Of a stretch of DNA of 64,000 bases, positions 9,236-18,005 are shown in pieces. The notes below the pieces were generated by a model. It was not told the DNA's origin and ran no database searches. It saw only the letters and a list, made by a program, of their open reading frames with translations. The position numbers were made by a program, and so were the translations under genes. The stretch covers positions 248,001 through 312,000 of the forward strand of contig NZ_JANUGZ010000004.1 in NCBI RefSeq assembly GCF_024753205.1, read 5' to 3'. The stretch comes from Massilia aurea (lineage in GTDB: Bacteria; Pseudomonadota; Gammaproteobacteria; Burkholderiales; Burkholderiaceae_D). Every line of letters begins with the position of its first letter. Within the stretch, counting starts at the first letter, position 1.

Positions 9236-11254
9236 TCATTCGCGCCAGGGCGGCGCCCGGTACGACGGTGCAGCGGGCGGTGGCACGGGTCTGGCAGGCG
9301 GTATGAAATCAGGCGCCGGGCCGGGTTCGAGACCGGGCGGGACTTCGCCGTCGAACGTGAAGTCGAATTCGAACACCGGTTCAAGCACCGGGACAACCGA
9401 TTCGAATTCGGCATTGAACGCGTCGTCCGGCGCGGTTTCCAGCGTGGGCGCCGAGACTGGCGTGTCCGGGGCCGCGATCCAGCGCTCGATCTGGCGCTCC
9501 AGTTCGCTCAAGGGCAGCGCGCCGTTGCCCAGCACCGCATCATGGAAACGCCGCGCATCGAACCTGGCGCCCAGCGCCGCGCGCGCCTTGTTGCGCAGCG
9601 CCAGGATGCGCAGCTGGCCGATCTTGTAGCTCAGTGCCTGCGCCGGGCGGGCAATGTAGCGATCGACCTCGGCCTCGTTGTCCGCCGGCGGATTGGCCGT
9701 GTTTGCGGTCAGGTAATCGATCGCCTGCTGGCGCGACCAGCCCAGCGTGTGGATGCCAGTGTCGACCACCAGCCGCGCGGCGCGGAACATCTCTTCGTTC
9801 AGGTGCCCGAACAGCGAGAACGGGTCCTTGAACAGGCCAAGCTCCGGGCCCAGGCCCTCAGCGTAGGTGGCCCAGCCTTCGCCGAACGCGTCGTACCAGC
9901 CATGACGGCGAAACGCGGGCAGCGCCAGTTCCTGCGCGCGCGCCACCTGCAGGTGGTGGCCGGGTACCGCTTCGTGCAGCGCAATGGTGTCGACCTGCCA
10001 CATCGGCCGCGCGTCTAGGCGCACATTATCGACCACCAGCGCAGCGCTGCGCTGCGCGCTGCCGGCCTCGTAATAGGCGGCCGGCTGGCCGCTGCTGCCT
10101 GCGCCCATCGGCTTGACGACGATGCCGGCCGCCGGCACGCTGCTGACCACGCGGCCAAGACGTGCCTGGGTCAGCGCCAGCGTGCGCCGGTAGCGGTCGA
10201 GCAGGGCGTTCGGGTCGGTGAAATACAGGCGTCGGTCGCCCCGTGCGAACACGAGGAATTCCGCAAAGCCGCCGCGAAAACCGGTGCGCGGGATCACGGC
10301 CTCGATCGCGGCGCGCAGGCGCGCGACTTCCTGCAGGCCCAGCGCATGCACCTGGGCCGGTGTGAGCGCCGTACTGGTGCTGGTGCGTACCAGCTGGGCG
10401 TACCAGTCGGCGCCGCCCGCTTGCTGGCTCGCGCCGATCGTTGCGCGCGCGCCCGGCAGATAATCCTCGCGCAGGAATGTTTCGAGCGTGCGCAGGCTGG
10501 GCGCGACGGTGTTCGCCAGTGCAGCCGCACCGGCGGCGCGCAATGCGTCGCGGCTCTCGGGCGCGATCGTTGCCGGGATGCGCTTGAACGGCGCGCCCAG
10601 CGGGCCATCCTGCAAGCCCTCGCGCAGCGCGCGCAAGGCGTCCGGCACCGGCGCCAGCGCCGCCTTCGGCGTGGTCCAGCCGGCCTGGCGACCGGCGCGC
10701 AGCTGCTCGATCAGGCCATCGACGTGGGCCGGCAGCGCTTGCAGGCGCGCCAGATAGGTCTGGTAGTCGGCATCGGTCATGAACGGCATCTGCGCCACAA
10801 GGCGCGGCAGTTGCACGTGCAGGCCATCGTAGGCGGTGAGCGGTTGCGGATCGAACGGCATTAAGGCGGCGCTGGCCAGCACGCGCTGCTTGTCGGCGCT
10901 GAACAGGTCAAGTGACAGCCCGTCCTGGCCCGACAGTGCGCTGCGATCGATCGCGCGCGCCGCAGCCAGCATGGCGCGCTCGTGCTCGATTGCCTGCGCA
11001 CGCGCGGCCAGCGAGGTGTCGGTGAGATAAGCGTTGTAGCGGTGCTCGCCCAGGGCCGTGGCGCGTTCGGGTGCGCGGCGCAGTTGCCATTGCCAGTCGC
11101 GCTCGAACAGCTGGGCCGCTTGCGCTGCCGGTGTTTCGGTCGGGGTGACCGGCTGCACGGCGACGGGAATAGCGACAGGAGGAACAGCAGGCGCGGCCGC
11201 GACGGCGCAGACCGGCGGCACCAGCAAAGCAAGTGAGGCAAACAGGATGCGCAT
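9236..11254 (-). CDS. Secreted DUF885 family metallopeptidase-like protein
   Basis: The 672-residue protein begins with a signal peptide (MRILFASLALLVPPVCAVAAAPA) and a Pro/Val-rich spacer, then a long helical DUF885 region. The HEAVPGHHLQ motif near residue 415 is the conserved metal-binding signature of this family, which is related to M1/M3-like gluzincins, although its substrates are poorly known. The last 60 or so residues are acidic then proline-rich (PPARPVPPPAAP), an unusual tail. The start at 11254 was chosen for the signal peptide; the open frame reaches 67 codons further into prmC in another frame. Expected location: periplasm. Confidence 0.8.
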   Translation of the reverse strand: MRILFASLALLVPPVCAVAAAPAVPPVAIPVAVQPVTPTETPAAQAAQLFERDWQWQLRRAPERATALGEHRYNAYLTDTSLAARAQAIEHERAMLAAARAIDRSALSGQDGLSLDLFSADKQRVLASAALMPFDPQPLTAYDGLHVQLPRLVAQMPFMTDADYQTYLARLQALPAHVDGLIEQLRAGRQAGWTTPKAALAPVPDALRALREGLQDGPLGAPFKRIPATIAPESRDALRAAGAAALANTVAPSLRTLETFLREDYLPGARATIGASQQAGGADWYAQLVRTSTSTALTPAQVHALGLQEVARLRAAIEAVIPRTGFRGGFAEFLVFARGDRRLYFTDPNALLDRYRRTLALTQARLGRVVSSVPAAGIVVKPMGAGSSGQPAAYYEAGSAQRSAALVVDNVRLDARPMWQVDTIALHEAVPGHHLQVARAQELALPAFRRHGWYDAFGEGWATYAEGLGPELGLFKDPFSLFGHLNEEMFRAARLVVDTGIHTLGWSRQQAIDYLTANTANPPADNEAEVDRYIARPAQALSYKIGQLRILALRNKARAALGARFDARRFHDAVLGNGALPLSELERQIERWIAAPDTPVSAPTLETAPDDAFNAEFESVVPVLEPVFEFDFTFDGEVPPGLEPGPAPDFIPPARPVPPPAAPSYRAPPWRE

Positions 11255-11312
11255 GCGCTCTCCGTTGACGGGACTGGTCATTTTAACAAGTCCATCCACG
11301 GGCGGGCGCGCC

Positions 11313-12134
11313 TTACGCGCCGCGCCGGCCACCGCTGACGCGTTCGATGCCGGCCAGGTCGCGCCAGCTTTGCACGTCGCTGTACCCGTGCGCGTCCAGC
11401 AGTGCGCGCACGGCGCCGGCCTGGTCGTAGCCGTGTTCGAGCAGCAGCCAGCCACCGGCGTCCAGATGCGCGTCGGCGCCCTTGACGATCGTGCGCAGGT
11501 CGGACAGGCCGTCGGCGTGATCGGTCAGCGCATCCACCGGTTCGAAGCGCAGATCGCCTTCGCTCAGGTGCGCGTCGCCGGCCACGATGTACGGCGGATT
11601 CGAGGCGATCAGGTCGAAACGCTCGTCGCGCAATCCGGCAAACCAGTCGCTGCGCACGAAGTGCACGCGCGCGCCGTTGGCGGCGGCGTTCATGCGCGCA
11701 ATCGCCAGGGCGTCGTCGCTGACGTCGAGGGCGGTGACGGCCAGGTCGGGTCGGGTGTGAGCGGCCGCGACGGCAATGGCGCCGCTGCCAGTGCCCATGT
11801 CGAGCAGGCGCTGCTGCGGCGCCAGGCGCTCGAGGGCGAGTTCGACCAGCAGTTCGGTGTCGGGCCGCGGAATCAGCACAGCCGGCGTGACCTTGAACGG
11901 CAGTCCGAAGAATTCACGTTCACCGACGATGTAGGCGATCGGTTCGCCAGCCAGGCGGCGCTGAACGAGGCCATTGAGCCGCACTGCTTCGGCGGTGCTC
12001 AAGACGCGCTCGGATTGCGTGATCAGCGCCACGCGCGGCAGGCTCAATGCATGGCACAGCAGGATGCGGTTTTCCAGTGCATCGAGCGGCAGCGCCAGGC
12101 GCGCCTGGGCCAGGGTGACGCCGGCCTGGATCAT
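11313..12134 (-). CDS. prmC: Peptide chain release factor N5-glutamine methyltransferase PrmC
   Basis: PrmC methylates the Gln of the GGQ motif of release factors RF1 and RF2 using S-adenosylmethionine. The 273-residue product has the N-terminal helical release-factor-binding domain, the SAM-binding LLDMGTGSGAIAVA motif near residue 110 and the catalytic SNPPYI motif near residue 180. Its ATG overlaps the dsbB stop codon (ATGA), which suggests translational coupling. prfA, encoding its substrate RF1, lies just upstream in the same direction, a common arrangement. Confidence 0.94.
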   Translation of the reverse strand: MIQAGVTLAQARLALPLDALENRILLCHALSLPRVALITQSERVLSTAEAVRLNGLVQRRLAGEPIAYIVGEREFFGLPFKVTPAVLIPRPDTELLVELALERLAPQQRLLDMGTGSGAIAVAAAHTRPDLAVTALDVSDDALAIARMNAAANGARVHFVRSDWFAGLRDERFDLIASNPPYIVAGDAHLSEGDLRFEPVDALTDHADGLSDLRTIVKGADAHLDAGGWLLLEHGYDQAGAVRALLDAHGYSDVQSWRDLAGIERVSGGRRGA

Positions 12135-12613
12135 GCGTTGGCGCGGCGCTGGCGCAACAGCACCCAGCCCAGCAGCACGGTGAGGATCACGAACCAGACG
12201 GCCGACCATTGCGGAATGGCCAGGCCCAGCACCTTGTCGGTCGCGCCTTCGCACAGGCCATCGGCGCGGAACAGCCACGGCAGGTATTCGGCCGTCGGGA
12301 TCTTGTTGAGCATGGTTTCCATCGGATCGATGCCGCACGAGAAACCGGGGTTGGCGATCACGTACAGGTGCTTGCCGACCGTGATCAGGCCGCCGACCGC
12401 AGCCAGCAGCGCGACCACGACACTCCCGCTGATCTTGCCGGTAAAGGCGCCGACGAGCGCGGCCAGGCCGATACCGAGGAAGAAATACCGCTGGATCACG
12501 CACAGCGGGCAAGGCCGCATTTCCAGGCTGTGTTGCAGGTAGAGGGCAAAGCCGACCAGTGCAAAACTGATGAAGGAGATGATGAACAGGGCCTGGCGGT
12601 TGGTAGGTTGCAT
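12131..12613 (-). CDS. dsbB: Disulfide bond formation protein DsbB
   Basis: Inner-membrane quinone reductase that reoxidises DsbA. The 160-residue product has four hydrophobic segments and the first periplasmic redox pair CPLC after the first segment; a second Cys pair (FSCGID and DGLCEG) lies in the second periplasmic loop. The ATG at 12613 gives a length typical of the family; an ATG at 12652 would add 13 Pro-rich residues. Insertion of dsbB between prfA and prmC is uncommon but the strands and the ATGA overlap show one transcription unit. Confidence 0.92.
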   Translation of the reverse strand: MQPTNRQALFIISFISFALVGFALYLQHSLEMRPCPLCVIQRYFFLGIGLAALVGAFTGKISGSVVVALLAAVGGLITVGKHLYVIANPGFSCGIDPMETMLNKIPTAEYLPWLFRADGLCEGATDKVLGLAIPQWSAVWFVILTVLLGWVLLRQRRANA

Positions 12614-12712
12614 GATCGGTGGTTTTCCTGGCATGGGAGCGGTAGCGGCCATTTTCTCACAAACCTTATGGCCGGCCTCCAGCCATTTTCAATCAGGCAA
12701 CTTAACGGGCCT

Positions 12713-13789
12713 TTAATCCCCCAGCGCCGCCAGTTGCTCGGCCTGGTGCTCCGACGCCAGTGCGTTGGTCAGATCGGTCAAGTCGCCATCCATGATGAAG
12801 TCGAGCTTGTACAGCGTCAGGTTGATGCGGTGGTCGGTCAGCCGGCCCTGCGGGAAGTTATAGGTGCGAATGCGTTCGCTGCGGTCGCCCGAACCGATCA
12901 GGCTCTTGCGCGTGGCCGCTTCCTTCGATTGCTGCTCGCGCAGCTGGGCGTCCTTCAAGCGCGCGGCCAGCACCTTCATCGCCTGCGCCTTGTTCTTGTG
13001 CTGGCTGCGGTCGTCCTGGCATTCCACCACCAGACCGGTCGGCAGGTGGGTAATGCGCACGGCCGAATCGGTCTTGTTGATGTGCTGCCCGCCGGCGCCC
13101 GAGGCGCGGTAGGTGTCGATGCGCAGGTCGGCCGGGTTGATGTCGATGTCTTCGACTTCGTCGGCCTCGGGCATCACCGCGACCGTGCAGGCCGACGTGT
13201 GGATGCGGCCCTGCGTCTCGGTGGCCGGCACGCGCTGCACGCGGTGCCCGCCCGACTCGAACTTCAGCTTCGAGTAGGCGCCGTTGCCGACGATGCGCAC
13301 GATCACCTCGCGGTAGCCGCCCAGGTCCGAGGTGGATTCGGACACCATCTCGACCTGCCAGCGATTGCGCTCGGCAAAGCGCGTGTACATGCGGAGCAAA
13401 TCGCCCGCGAACAGCGCCGATTCGTCACCACCCGTGCCGGCGCGGATCTCGAGGAAGATATTGCGCTCGTCGTTGGCGTCCTTCGGCAGCAGCATCTTTT
13501 GCAGTTCCTGCTCCAGATCCGCCATGCGCACCTTGGCCGCTTCGATTTCTTCCTGCGCGAACTCCTTCATTTCCGGGTCCTGCAGCATCTCTTGCGCTTC
13601 GGCGGTATTGGCCAGCGCGCTTTCGTACTGGCGGTACACGGCCACCAGCGGCGAGAGCTCGGCGTGCTCGCGCGTCATCTTGCGGTAGTTGTCCATATCG
13701 GCGGTGACGCCTTCGGTCATCAACAGTTCGTCCAGCTCGACCAGGCGGTTGGCAAGTTGGTCCAGCTTGGAGAGCATGGAAGGTTTCAT
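12713..13789 (-). CDS. prfA: Peptide chain release factor 1
   Basis: RF1 recognises UAG and UAA and triggers peptidyl-tRNA hydrolysis. The 358-residue product has the coiled-coil N-terminus, the [16 protein letters not shown] segment carrying the catalytic GGQ near residue 230, and a full-length C-terminus. The codon-recognition PxT motif region is read as the stretch near residue 185 (VPATETQGR). Start at 13789 ([12 protein letters not shown]) matches the betaproteobacterial family. The Gln of GGQ is the target of the downstream prmC product. Confidence 0.96.
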   Translation of the reverse strand: MKPSMLSKLDQLANRLVELDELLMTEGVTADMDNYRKMTREHAELSPLVAVYRQYESALANTAEAQEMLQDPEMKEFAQEEIEAAKVRMADLEQELQKMLLPKDANDERNIFLEIRAGTGGDESALFAGDLLRMYTRFAERNRWQVEMVSESTSDLGGYREVIVRIVGNGAYSKLKFESGGHRVQRVPATETQGRIHTSACTVAVMPEADEVEDIDINPADLRIDTYRASGAGGQHINKTDSAVRITHLPTGLVVECQDDRSQHKNKAQAMKVLAARLKDAQLREQQSKEAATRKSLIGSGDRSERIRTYNFPQGRLTDHRINLTLYKLDFIMDGDLTDLTNALASEHQAEQLAALGD

Positions 13790-13899
13790 GGGCGGTATCA
13801 GGGATGTAAGGAATCGGGCAGGCCGCGGATTGCGACCGGATTACAGCAGAGAGGCGCCAGGCACGGCGCGGGCGGGCAGGCCGCCAGAGAACTGGTGCG

Positions 13900-15174
13900 C
13901 TAACGGCGACCGCGGAACAGCTGCGGCAGCAGGCTGGCCAGGCGCGCGCGTTCGTCGCCCTGGGCATGGTGCAGGGCCTGTTGCGGGCCATGCAGGAACT
14001 TGGCAGTCAGGCCACGGGACAGGGCTTCGAGCACGGCGTCGGCATCGTCGCCGCGTGCCAGCATGCGCCGTGCACGTTCGAGTTCTGCCAGGCGCAGCAC
14101 CTCGCTCGACTCGTGCAGGTCGCGGATCACCGGCACCACGGCGCGGTCGCCCACCCAGTGCATAAACGATTCGACGCGCGTTTCGATGATGGCTTCGGCC
14201 TGCCGCACAGCGGCCTGGCGGCTTTCCATGCCGGTCTGCACCACCTGGGCCAGGTCGTCGACCGTGTACAGGAACACGTCATCCAGGCGCGCGACTTCGG
14301 GTTCGATATCGCGCGGCACGGCCAGGTCGACCATGAACATCGGGCGATGGCGGCGCGCCTTGACGGCCCGCTCGACCATGCCCAGGCCGATCAGCGGCAG
14401 CGTCGAGGCGGTACACGAGATCACGATGTCAAATTGGTGCAGGCAGTCGGGCAGCTCGGCCAGGCCGATCGCGCGGCCGTTGTAGCGGCTGGCGAGCAGC
14501 GCGCCCCGCTCCATGCTGCGGTTGGCAATGGTGACCGATTTCGGGTTCTGCGCCGAGAAGTGCGCCGCGCACAGTTCGATCATTTCGCCGGCGCCGATGA
14601 ACAGCACGTGCTGGTCGGCGATGCGGTCGAAGATGCGGTGCGCGAGGCGCACGGCGGCGGCGGCCATCGACACGCTGTGCGCGCCGATCTCGGTACTCGA
14701 ACGCACTTCCTTGGCAACGGCGAAGGTGCGCTGGAACATCTGGTGCAGATACGTGCCCAGGCCACCGGCTTCGTCGGCGGTGCGCACGGCATCCTTCATC
14801 TGGCCCAGAATTTGCGGCTCGCCCAGCACCATCGAATCGAGTCCCGAGGCGACGCGAAACGCGTGGCGCACGGCGTCGTCCTGCGGCAGCAGGTACAGGT
14901 GGGGGCGCAGCTCGGCGTAGTTCAGCGCGTGGTAATGGGCCAGAAATTGCGCCGACGCGTCGAGCGGGTCGGGCAGGCTGGTGGCCGCATACAGCTCGCT
15001 GCGGTTGCAGGTCGACAGGATTGCCGCTTCTTCATTGCCCGTAGAACCATTGCGCGCGAACCAGCCGCGCGCCGACTGCACCGCCGTGCCGATCTGATCG
15101 GGGGCGAGCGCCAGCTGCTCGCGCAGCGAGACCGGTGCGGTCGTGTGGTTCAGGCCAACGGCGAGGAGTTGCAT
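13900..15174 (-). CDS. hemA: Glutamyl-tRNA reductase
   Basis: First committed step of tetrapyrrole synthesis by the C5 pathway: NADPH-dependent reduction of glutamyl-tRNA to glutamate-1-semialdehyde. The 424-residue product has the catalytic Cys56 in LSTCNRSE, the NADPH-binding [13 protein letters not shown] segment near residue 190, and the C-terminal helical dimerisation domain. hemA upstream of prfA and prmC is the classic proteobacterial order. A TATAAT-containing promoter lies about 35 bases upstream. No Shine-Dalgarno sequence is evident. Confidence 0.96.
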   Translation of the reverse strand: MQLLAVGLNHTTAPVSLREQLALAPDQIGTAVQSARGWFARNGSTGNEEAAILSTCNRSELYAATSLPDPLDASAQFLAHYHALNYAELRPHLYLLPQDDAVRHAFRVASGLDSMVLGEPQILGQMKDAVRTADEAGGLGTYLHQMFQRTFAVAKEVRSSTEIGAHSVSMAAAAVRLAHRIFDRIADQHVLFIGAGEMIELCAAHFSAQNPKSVTIANRSMERGALLASRYNGRAIGLAELPDCLHQFDIVISCTASTLPLIGLGMVERAVKARRHRPMFMVDLAVPRDIEPEVARLDDVFLYTVDDLAQVVQTGMESRQAAVRQAEAIIETRVESFMHWVGDRAVVPVIRDLHESSEVLRLAELERARRMLARGDDADAVLEALSRGLTAKFLHGPQQALHHAQGDERARLASLLPQLFRGRR

Positions 15175-15207
15175 TCTGGGGAGGGTAGAGGGTGAATGAC
15201 TGCGGTC

Positions 15208-15236
15208 ATTATACCCTCATGGGAAAACGGCTTCAG
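15208..15236 (-). promoter_or_regulatory. Probable hemA promoter
   Basis: Read on the minus strand, a perfect TATAAT (15213-15208) stands 17 bases after CTGAAG (15236-15231), a weak match to the -35 consensus. Transcription would start near 15201 and give a leader of about 27 bases before the hemA ATG. Confidence 0.45.
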
Positions 15237-15242
15237 AAGCCG
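15224..15242 (-). terminator. Short terminator of the OmpR-type regulator gene
   Basis: On the minus strand CGGCT and AGCCG form a five-base stem around TCTGA, followed by TTTT. It sits directly after the regulator's stop codon and overlaps the -35 region of the hemA promoter. The short stem makes it a weak call. Confidence 0.4.
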
Positions 15243-15244
15243 GG

Positions 15245-15934
15245 TCAGGCGCCCAGTTTTTCCAGGCGGTAACCATAGCTGTAGACGGGCACCAGCCGGA
15301 AGCCATTCTCGGGGCGCAGATGCAGTTTATTGCGCACCCGCGACACGTGCGTGTCCATCGTGCGCGACGGCACATCGTTTTCGCGGACCCAGACCGACTC
15401 GTGGATGTAGGCGCGCGACAGCGGCCGGCCGATGTTACGGAAGAACAGCAGTGCCAGCGAAAATTCCTTCTGCGTCACGTCGATGACGGAACCATCCTTG
15501 AGCAGGCGGCCTGGGCGGGTTTCGAAGGTGTACGGGCCGAACTGCAGCTGTTCGGCACTGTTTTGCGACGGGTAGGCGCGGCGCAGCAGGGCCGAGACGC
15601 GCGAGACCAGTTCGCCGCGGCGCAGCGGCTTGATCAGGTAATCGTCGGCGCCGGCGTTGACGCCGGCAATGATGTCGTCTTCTGCGTTATTGCCGACCAA
15701 GAACATCGTCGGCGCCTGCGACGCCAGCTTTTCCTTGGCGCGGCGCAGCACCTCGGCGCCATCCATATCCGGAACGTTCCAGTCCATCACGAGCATGTCG
15801 GCGCTATCCTTGCGCAGTTGCGCGAGCAGATCGCGGGCGCTGTCAAACGATTGGCAGTTGTGGCCGGCAGCACTGAGGACCTGGCAAATCAGGTCGGCTT
15901 GCGGGCGGTCTTGCTCCAGAACAGCGATCTTCAT
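15245..15934 (-). CDS. OmpR/PhoB-family response regulator without a neighbouring kinase
   Basis: The 229-residue protein has an N-terminal receiver domain (acidic pair EQD, phospho-acceptor Asp in LVMDWNVPDMDG near residue 50, conserved Lys in YLIKPLRRGE near residue 100) and a C-terminal winged-helix DNA-binding domain (RTMDTHVSRVRNKL). The receiver's acidic pocket is slightly unusual (Glu-Gln-Asp at the start). No histidine kinase is adjacent, so it is an orphan. The start at 15934 gives the canonical MKIAVLEQD; the frame is open 25 codons upstream. Signal and targets are unknown. Confidence 0.88.
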   Translation of the reverse strand: MKIAVLEQDRPQADLICQVLSAAGHNCQSFDSARDLLAQLRKDSADMLVMDWNVPDMDGAEVLRRAKEKLASQAPTMFLVGNNAEDDIIAGVNAGADDYLIKPLRRGELVSRVSALLRRAYPSQNSAEQLQFGPYTFETRPGRLLKDGSVIDVTQKEFSLALLFFRNIGRPLSRAYIHESVWVRENDVPSRTMDTHVSRVRNKLHLRPENGFRLVPVYSYGYRLEKLGA

Positions 15935-15959
15935 GATGGGACAATGTGAAAGTTTGCAC

Positions 15960-15977
15960 TGTAGGAAGACTCCTACA
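15960..15977. promoter_or_regulatory. Inverted repeat in the leader of the response regulator gene
   Basis: TGTAGGA-AGAC-TCCTACA is a perfect seven-base inverted repeat 26 bases upstream of the response regulator ATG. Its position would suit an autoregulatory operator or a leader hairpin. No regulator is identified. Confidence 0.4.
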
Positions 15978-16103
15978 AAGTTAAAAACGAATATAGCAGA
16001 CTTTGACAAAATAGTGCTAAAGGTAAATATCGTTTTTTCGCTTCTTGTTGCAACTGTTGTGTTAAAGGGACCACGTACAGTGTCATGTCATGGGGGTACA
16101 CTG

Positions 16104-16119
16104 GATTTCAGATGAAATC
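16104..16119. promoter_or_regulatory. Inverted repeat upstream of the 16143 gene
   Basis: GATTTCA-GA-TGAAATC is a perfect inverted repeat ending 23 bases before the ATG at 16143. A second pair, CAGTGT (16078-16083) and ACACTG (16098-16103), lies just before it. A TTGACA hexamer at about 15998 is the best -35 candidate, with only an imperfect AT-rich -10 (TAAATA) after it. Confidence 0.35.
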
Positions 16120-16142
16120 TGAATAACGAAAAGGGTGAGATT

Positions 16143-16727
16143 ATGTTGTTTCGACGCAAAGATGTGACTGTTCCTGAAGACCGCGTACCCGTCAGTGGCC
16201 CGGAAGTCGAGGCCACGCGCCTGCGTTGCCTGGCATTGGTCAAGAAGCGCGCCGCGATGTCGGCGGCGGTCGCGGCCGTGCCAATTCCCGGCCTGGATCT
16301 TTTGGCCGATATTACTGGTTTTGCGTCCCTGGTCGACGAAGTCAACGCCGAGTTTGGCCTGACGCAGAAACAGATCGAGCGCCTGAACCCGCGCCTGCGC
16401 ATCATTGCCTATAAGGCAGCGGCATCGGTCGGTGGCATGTTGGTCGGCAAGCTGGTCACGCGTGGCGTGGTGCTGCGCCTGTTCCAGCGCGTGGCAGGCC
16501 GGATGGCCGTCAAGTCGAGCGCGAAGATGGTGCCGATCGCCGGCCAGATCGCATCGGCCGCCATCGGCTACACGCTGTTCAAGCGGATGGGTACGCAGCA
16601 CGTGGAAGCGTGCGTGGCCGTGGCGCGCGAGCTCGAAAACGCCGGGATCGACCACAACGTGGCCGAGGACGACGATGCCGTGGGCGCGACCAGCGGCACG
16701 GCGAAGGCGCCGCTGCTGGTGATGTAA
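16143..16727 (+). CDS. Hypothetical Ala/Gly-rich protein, DUF697-like
   Basis: The 194-residue product is not firmly recognised. The stretch AAVAAVPIPGLDLLADITGF followed by a short amphipathic helix resembles the pore-like helices of DUF697 (YcjF-type) proteins, and a second Gly/Ala-rich helical pair lies at residues 95-150 (VGGMLVGKLVTRG, PIAGQIASAAIGYTLFKRMG). These could be membrane-inserting hairpins. No GTPase domain is present. A purine-rich ribosome-binding site (AAAAGGGTGAG) precedes the ATG. It stands alone between divergent and convergent neighbours. Confidence 0.7.
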   Translation: MLFRRKDVTVPEDRVPVSGPEVEATRLRCLALVKKRAAMSAAVAAVPIPGLDLLADITGFASLVDEVNAEFGLTQKQIERLNPRLRIIAYKAAASVGGMLVGKLVTRGVVLRLFQRVAGRMAVKSSAKMVPIAGQIASAAIGYTLFKRMGTQHVEACVAVARELENAGIDHNVAEDDDAVGATSGTAKAPLLVM

Positions 16728-16741
16728 CGCTGGCCGGAGGT

Positions 16742-16818
16742 GTTGAACGCGTGGACGGGAAACCCGTCCACCCTACGTCCGCTGTAGGGTGGGCGGCTAT
16801 GCCGCCCACGCGTTCAAC
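16742..16818. repeat. Composite palindromic intergenic repeat (REP/BIME-like)
   Basis: Two hairpins stand back to back. The first is GTGGACGGG-AAA-CCCGTCCAC (about 16752-16772) and the second GTGGGCGGC-TAT-GCCGCCCAC (about 16789-16809). The outer arms GTTGAACGCGTGG (16742-16754) and CCACGCGTTCAAC (16806-16818) are exact reverse complements, so the whole element is also one large imperfect palindrome. A single-hairpin relative is at 5573-5608. Confidence 0.8.
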
Positions 16819-16853
16819 GAACCTGTCCTCACCACGAAAGATGAGCGCCCAAA

Positions 16854-16880
16854 ACAAAGCCCGCGCGAAGCGGGCTTTGT
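16854..16880 (-). terminator. Terminator of the minCDE operon
   Basis: ACAAAGCCCGC (16854-16864) pairs perfectly with GCGGGCTTTGT (16870-16880) around GCGAA. Read on the minus strand it follows minE after 19 bases and is followed by a short T run. Confidence 0.75.
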
Positions 16881-16899
16881 CGGTCACGGGTGCGCACGT

Positions 16900-17151
16900 T
16901 CAATTATCCGGCAGCACCACGTTCACATCCAACACTTCCAGGTTGCCCTGGCGGTCGAGCGACACCTTGATGTCGTCCGGATTGACCTTGACGTACTTCG
17001 AGATCACCGCGATCAGCTCCTGATGCAGGGCCGGCAGGAAGTCCGGCCCGGCACGGTTGGTGCGTTCGCGCGCGATGATGATCTGCAGGCGTTCCTTGGC
17101 AGCTGTCGCGCTCTTCTTTTTTTCGGGGAAGAGAAAGGATAGCAGTGCCAT
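16900..17151 (-). CDS. minE: Cell division topological specificity factor MinE
   Basis: MinE stimulates the MinD ATPase and drives the pole-to-pole oscillation that keeps MinCD away from midcell. The 83-residue product begins with the membrane-targeting MALLSFLF segment, followed by the MinD-activating helix [14 protein letters not shown] and the C-terminal topological domain. The start was fixed by that N-terminus; the frame is open 34 codons upstream inside minD. Only one base separates it from the minD stop codon, so translation is probably coupled. Confidence 0.96.
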   Translation of the reverse strand: MALLSFLFPEKKKSATAAKERLQIIIARERTNRAGPDFLPALHQELIAVISKYVKVNPDDIKVSLDRQGNLEVLDVNVVLPDN

Positions 17152-17152
17152 C

Positions 17153-17968
17153 TCACTTGGCTCCGAAGATACGCTGGAACAACCCTGGCTTTTCGTAGCT
17201 GGTAAAGCGCAGCGGACGCTCTTCGCCCAGGAAGCGCGCGACCACGTCTTCATAGGCTTCGGCCACGTCGGTTCCCTTGAAGTGAATCGCCGGGTTGCCC
17301 TGGTTGGATGCGTGCAGTACGGATTCGGATTCAGGGATGATGCCGATCAGCGGGATGCGCAGGATTTCCTGGACGTCCTGGTACGACAGCATTTCGTCGG
17401 CGTCGACGCGCTTTGGCGAATAGCGGGTGATCAGGAGGTGTTCCTTGACCGGCTCGGAGCCGCTCTGGGCGCGACGCGATTTGGCTTGCAGGATGCCCAG
17501 GATGCGGTCCGAGTCGCGCACCGACGAGACTTCGGGGTTTGTCACGACAATGGCTTCGTCGGCGAAGGTCAGCGCCATCAGCGCGCCGTGCTCGATGCCG
17601 GCCGGCGAATCGCAGATGATGAATTCGAATTCCATCTTGACGAGGTCGTTGATCACGCGCTCGACGCCTTCTTCGGACAGGGCGTCCTTGTCGCGCGTCT
17701 GCGATGCCGGCAGGATGAACAGGTTGTCGCAGTGCTTGTCCTTGATCAGCGCCTGGTTCAGGGTCGCTTCGCCATTGACGACGTTGATCAGGTCATACAC
17801 CACACGGCGTTCGCAACCCATGATCAGGTCGAGGTTGCGCAGGCCGACGTCGAAGTCGATGACGGCGGTCTTGTGGCCACGCATGGCCAGCCCGGAAGCG
17901 AAGCTGGCGCTTGAGGTCGTCTTGCCAACACCGCCCTTGCCGGACGTCACAACAATAATTCGTGCCAC
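17153..17968 (-). CDS. minD: Septum site-determining ATPase MinD
   Basis: Membrane-associated ATPase that recruits MinC to block FtsZ assembly at the poles. The 271-residue product has the deviant Walker A motif GKGGVGKTT (residues 10-18) with the signature Lys near the N-terminus, the ICDSPAGIE motif near residue 120 and a C-terminal amphipathic membrane-targeting helix (LFQRIFGAK). Length matches the family (270). Middle gene of minC-minD-minE. Confidence 0.97.
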   Translation of the reverse strand: MARIIVVTSGKGGVGKTTSSASFASGLAMRGHKTAVIDFDVGLRNLDLIMGCERRVVYDLINVVNGEATLNQALIKDKHCDNLFILPASQTRDKDALSEEGVERVINDLVKMEFEFIICDSPAGIEHGALMALTFADEAIVVTNPEVSSVRDSDRILGILQAKSRRAQSGSEPVKEHLLITRYSPKRVDADEMLSYQDVQEILRIPLIGIIPESESVLHASNQGNPAIHFKGTDVAEAYEDVVARFLGEERPLRFTSYEKPGLFQRIFGAK

Positions 17969-18005
17969 AAATAAGTCCTTTACAGTATCTGTTCAATTCG
18001 AACGG

